From CAKZLS01 sp963701445 (lineage in GTDB: Bacteria > Pseudomonadota > Alphaproteobacteria > Rhodospirillales > Defluviicoccaceae), in the NCBI GenBank assembly GCA_963701445.1, contig CAVPAM010000028.1, positions 62,001 to 126,000 of the forward strand: DNA of 64,000 bases. The letters are read 5' to 3'. Of this stretch, positions 61,206 through 64,000 are shown in pieces; the stretch's first letter is position 1, and each line of letters starts with the position of its first letter. The notes under the pieces were generated by a model that was not told where the DNA came from, made no database searches, and saw nothing but the letters and a program-made list of their open reading frames with translations. The translations under genes and the position numbers were made by a program.

Positions 61206-61778
61206 TCAAGCGAATTCATTCTCGATGATATGACATACGATGTGGCCCGCAAGAATGTGCATCTCTTGGATCCGCGGCGTCGAAACCGATGGCATTTTCA
61301 GGCACAGGTCGCATTCGGCTTCCATCATGCCGCCCTTCTGCCCAGTCAGGCCGATAGTGAGCATTCCCATGCCTCGGGCCGCGGCGAGTGCCTTGATCAC
61401 GTTGGCGCTGTTCCCGCTTGTCGAGATGCCCACCAATGCATCCTGTGCCGTTCCGAGGCCGCGAACCTGACGGACGAAAATGTCGTCATAGCTGTAGTCA
61501 TTGGCGATCGCCGTCAGGGACGATGTGTTGACTGTCAGCGCGATGGCGGGAAGCGGGGGCCGATCTACCAGGAACCGGCCTTCCAACTCGGCCGCCAGGT
61601 GCTGCGCATCCGCGGCCGAACCGCCATTGCCGCAAAACATGACCTTGCCACCGGCTCTTAATACGCTGATCAGGCGAGAGGCAATATGCTCTATTTGCAC
61701 AGCGCTTTCCTCCAGGACCGCCAGGTTACCGGCCGTCTCTCGAATGGAATCCAGAATCAGATCGAGATTTTTTTGCAT
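61206..61778 (-). CDS. gmhA: Phosphoheptose isomerase
   Basis: 190 residues from ATG 61778 (GTG 61805 is a longer, less likely start). SIS-domain protein: GGKVMFCGNGGSAADAQHLAAELEGRF (~43-69), ALTVNTSSLTAIANDYSYDDIF, DALVGISTSGNSANVIKALAAARGMG, and the C-terminal IQEMHILAGHIVCHIIE. It converts sedoheptulose 7-phosphate to D-glycero-D-manno-heptose 7-phosphate. The gene sits between hddA and the hddC-gmhB fusion, in pathway order. Confidence 0.9.
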   Translation of the reverse strand: MQKNLDLILDSIRETAGNLAVLEESAVQIEHIASRLISVLRAGGKVMFCGNGGSAADAQHLAAELEGRFLVDRPPLPAIALTVNTSSLTAIANDYSYDDIFVRQVRGLGTAQDALVGISTSGNSANVIKALAAARGMGMLTIGLTGQKGGMMEAECDLCLKMPSVSTPRIQEMHILAGHIVCHIIENEFA

Positions 61779-61826
61779 TGGTTTCCCATTATGGCAGGAA
61801 TACACAGTGTTGATCTTCGCGCTTGC

Positions 61827-62867
61827 TCATCGGATCGAATCGCCTGCCATCCAGCTGATGCTGCCTCGATCGGTGAAGTGACAAGCGAAGAATTGCCCCC
61901 GCTTGTCCGCTAGCGCCCGCAACACATCGTTGCGCCGTTCAGGCTTGACCAGAAACATAAAAAATCCGCCACCGCCCGCCCCCGAGAGTTTGCCGGCGTA
62001 GGCACCGGCAGAAACAGCGGCGGCATGTATGTCATCGATATCCGGATTGCTAATTTGGCTGGATGTTTTTTTCTTTGCCTCCCAACTTCGCGCCAGCACC
62101 TCGCCCATCCCCCGAATATTGCCGCGGAGCAGCTGCTCCTTCATTGCCAGCGCGTCTTTCTTCAGTTCGTGCATCGAGTTCAGCGACACCTCGGAGTTCA
62201 GCGCCTTTGTCTGAGCCTCGATAATGGCAGCACTATCGCGGGACCGCCCGGTAAAAAAGAGAATCATGGACGCTTCAAGTTCGGCGATGACCAAATCGCT
62301 GATCCTGAGGGGATTTACCAAAACGCGGTCGCCGGCGTAAAACTCGATGAAATTGAACCCACCGAATGTCGTTGCGTACTGGTCTTGTTTTCCGCCCGCG
62401 AGTGCAAGATCGACACGCTCGATGTCATAAGCCAATCGCGCAACTTCGTACTCGCCTAGCGGAATCTTGAGGTGACTGCGGAGAGCTTCTACAATGGCCA
62501 CGGCCACGGCCGAAGACGAGCCCAATCCTGACCCTGGTGGCGCGTCGGAGGAAGTGGTGATCGAAACGGGGAGTGGCTCGTCTCCGCAGAAGTCGCGAGC
62601 AATACGACGCACCGTTGCATGGTGAAGACGCAAAAAGGACGGAAGTTGCTGGGGATCGGCGTTCCAAGGCGCTTCAATGGCTTCCGCGCGCTCTGCGGAC
62701 GTGTAGCGAACCATTCCCTTCCGCCAGGGTTCCACGGTCGCATAGGCATACATCGAGATAGTGGCATTCAAGATATACCCGCCAAATTCGTCACAGTACG
62801 GCGATACATCCGTCCCGCCTCCGGCGAGACCCAGACGCAGTGGCGCGCGAGAACGAACGACCGACAT
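61827..62867 (-). CDS. hddA: D-glycero-alpha-D-manno-heptose-7-phosphate kinase
   Basis: 346 residues, GHMP kinase fold. RAPLRLGLAGGGTDVSPYCDEFGG (7-30) is the sugar-binding start of the HddA type; PPGSGLGSSSAVAVAIVEAL (~106-125) is the phosphate loop; GKLSGAGGGGFFMFLV (~292) is the C-terminal GHMP motif. It adds phosphate at C1 with alpha configuration, leading toward GDP-heptose (not ADP-heptose). ATG 62867, AAGGG before it. First gene of the minus-strand cassette. Confidence 0.9.
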   Translation of the reverse strand: MSVVRSRAPLRLGLAGGGTDVSPYCDEFGGYILNATISMYAYATVEPWRKGMVRYTSAERAEAIEAPWNADPQQLPSFLRLHHATVRRIARDFCGDEPLPVSITTSSDAPPGSGLGSSSAVAVAIVEALRSHLKIPLGEYEVARLAYDIERVDLALAGGKQDQYATTFGGFNFIEFYAGDRVLVNPLRISDLVIAELEASMILFFTGRSRDSAAIIEAQTKALNSEVSLNSMHELKKDALAMKEQLLRGNIRGMGEVLARSWEAKKKTSSQISNPDIDDIHAAAVSAGAYAGKLSGAGGGGFFMFLVKPERRNDVLRALADKRGQFFACHFTDRGSISWMAGDSIR

Positions 62868-63197
62868 GTTTCCCTTACCCTTCGTGACCCCAGATCGCGA
62901 ATCCCCGCTCGATGGCTCCAGCCTTCGCGGCCGTAGATTAAGGTTTTGTTCTTTTTCTCGCAAGTGAATCAACGGTAATTCTAGTGACTCGTCGTGGATT
63001 TTTACGAAAAATTATTACCCCAATAGGGGCCTTTCATACAAAGGTCAACATCGAACATGTGATTCTATTGCCCGGAGGCACGTTTTTTCCGTATGTTACT
63101 TTTACGTCGCGAATGGGGCTGCGCACCCGATCCGCGACGCATGAAGAAGCGGTTCACCTCGCTTATGACACATTAACAACGGCTCCATGGTATTAAA
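62868..63197. other. AT-rich divergent promoter region
   Basis: 330 bases between hddA (-) and the GT4 gene (+). AT-rich (63000-63020 and 63085-63105), so promoters for both are likely here. A 70-codon plus-strand frame (62984-63196) has no family and no good ribosome binding site, and is left out. Confidence 0.4.
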
Positions 63198-64000
63198 ATG
63201 AGTGTCGAGACTAATGCCCCCGAGTCCGCAGACATGATGCAGACACAGGGGCCGGATGCCGGCATTGGGGTGGCGCTGCTGACCGGCGCGGATGACAAGA
63301 CGTATGCGCTCGGGCTGGCGTCCGCGCTGCTTGAACAAGGGATATCGGTGGATTTTATCGGTAGCGACACCGTGAACTGCCGGGAGTTGGACAACAATCC
63401 GCTGATAAGCTTTCTTAATCTGCGCGGCGACCAGAGTGAAGACGCTAGTTTGGCAAAAAAATCTCTTAGAATATTTGTTTATTATATTCGACTACTAAAA
63501 TATGCTGTGTTTGCCAAGCCCCGTATATTTCATATATTGTGGAACAATAAGTTTGAAATATTTGACCGAACTGTGTTGATGTTGTACTATCGGCTGACGG
63601 GTCGAAAGATTACACTTACGGCCCACAATATAAATGCTGCTAGGCGAGACTCGCGAGACAGCATAGTCAATCGGCTTTCCCTCAGAATCCAATATCGCCT
63701 CGCGGACCACATTTTCGTCCATTCAGAACAAATGCGTGGTGAACTCTGTGCGGAGTTCGGCGTGCGCGACGAAAAAGTGAGCACAATTCCATTCGGAATC
63801 AACGATGTTTTCCCCACGACAAATCTTACCAATGATGAAGCCAAGCACCACCTGGGATTGGGTCGGGATGAAAAGGCAATTCTATTTTTTGGGCGGATCG
63901 CCCCTTATAAAGGCTTGAGTTATTTGGTTACCGCACTCCCGCAACTCGCCGAACATTATGCCGATTTTCGCATCATCATTGCGGGGAAGGTAAAAGCATC
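63198..64000 (+). CDS. GT4-like glycosyltransferase, N-terminal part (runs off right edge)
   Basis: 267 residues visible. GT-B fold: GVALLTGADDKTYALGLASALLEQGISVDFIG (acceptor half), ITLTAHNINAARRDSRDS, DHIFVHSEQMRGELCAEFGVRDEKVSTIPFGINDVFP, and KAILFFGRIAPYKGLSYLVTALPQLAEHY, the start of the donor half. The EX7E region lies outside the window. ATG 63198 has only a weak ribosome binding site. Middle part (63420-63640) is AT rich. Probably one of the glycan-building enzymes of the locus. Confidence 0.85.
   Translation, partial: MSVETNAPESADMMQTQGPDAGIGVALLTGADDKTYALGLASALLEQGISVDFIGSDTVNCRELDNNPLISFLNLRGDQSEDASLAKKSLRIFVYYIRLLKYAVFAKPRIFHILWNNKFEIFDRTVLMLYYRLTGRKITLTAHNINAARRDSRDSIVNRLSLRIQYRLADHIFVHSEQMRGELCAEFGVRDEKVSTIPFGINDVFPTTNLTNDEAKHHLGLGRDEKAILFFGRIAPYKGLSYLVTALPQLAEHYADFRIIIAGKVKA

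Noticed and set aside
62984..63196. 70-codon plus-strand frame in the AT-rich divergent region
   Set aside because: No domain, atypical start and no convincing ribosome binding site.
1..64000. CRISPR arrays, prophage, rRNA and tRNA genes
   Set aside because: I looked for regularly spaced repeats, phage structural genes and RNA gene signatures and found none.

Overview
The window looks like chromosomal DNA from a GC-rich alphaproteobacterium. The clearest marker is an intact general stress response locus at 11.5-14.9 kb (phyR, nepR, ecfG and a PhyK-like HisKA_2 kinase), a regulatory architecture known only from Alphaproteobacteria. Gene families such as DUF3618, CsbD, DUF1328, DUF2934, entericidin, PRC-barrel and BON fit the same group, possibly Rhodospirillales-like; that finer placement is a guess.

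Layout. (1) 1-39.3 kb is an envelope and stress island: an MscS-type channel, P-type ATPase, DedA-like and MgtC proteins, PRC-barrel proteins, two DUF3618 genes, two sensor kinases, the PhyR-NepR-EcfG core, a DUF2254 protein, a TrkA_C protein and Na/Ca exchanger, a holin-X/DUF3618/YihY operon, phospholipase D, an M48 protease, an AI-2E transporter, a Crp/Fnr regulator, an amidoligase/C26 peptidase/PRC operon, Fe-SOD, a BON protein, a flavoprotein disulfide reductase, an MBL-rhodanese protein and an ArsP-like permease. Ten sites match the EcfG promoter GGAAC-N16/17-CGTT exactly, and nearly all lie just upstream of these genes. One of them drives no protein gene; it precedes an apparent ~100-nt small RNA at about 25551-25653 with a C-rich, anti-Shine-Dalgarno-like loop and a strong terminator. 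(2) 39.6-41.9 kb is a mobile-element scrapyard: IS110 and IS630 fragments, a possible group II intron remnant and one complete IS5-type element. (3) 42.2-64 kb is a surface polysaccharide locus: initiating sugar-phosphate transferase, SDR epimerase, DegT aminotransferase, Wzx-like flippase with an internal duplication, low-GC and decayed glycosyltransferases split by an IS66 remnant, a six-hairpin protein, two asparagine-synthase-like amidotransferases, an acetyltransferase, and an opposite-strand block for GDP-D-glycero-D-manno-heptose (hddA, gmhA, an hddC-gmhB fusion) plus a GDP-4-keto-6-deoxysugar reductase. A GT4 glycosyltransferase runs off the right edge.

How it works together. Under stress PhyR~P should bind NepR and release EcfG, which would transcribe its own locus and the scattered envelope, ion-transport, redox and lipid genes plus the sRNA. 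The polysaccharide locus would make an amidated, heptose-containing surface glycan.

Quality warning. At least a dozen otherwise conserved genes are broken by a single extra or missing base. Most are probably sequencing or assembly errors, so several coding features below are given as frame-corrected spans.
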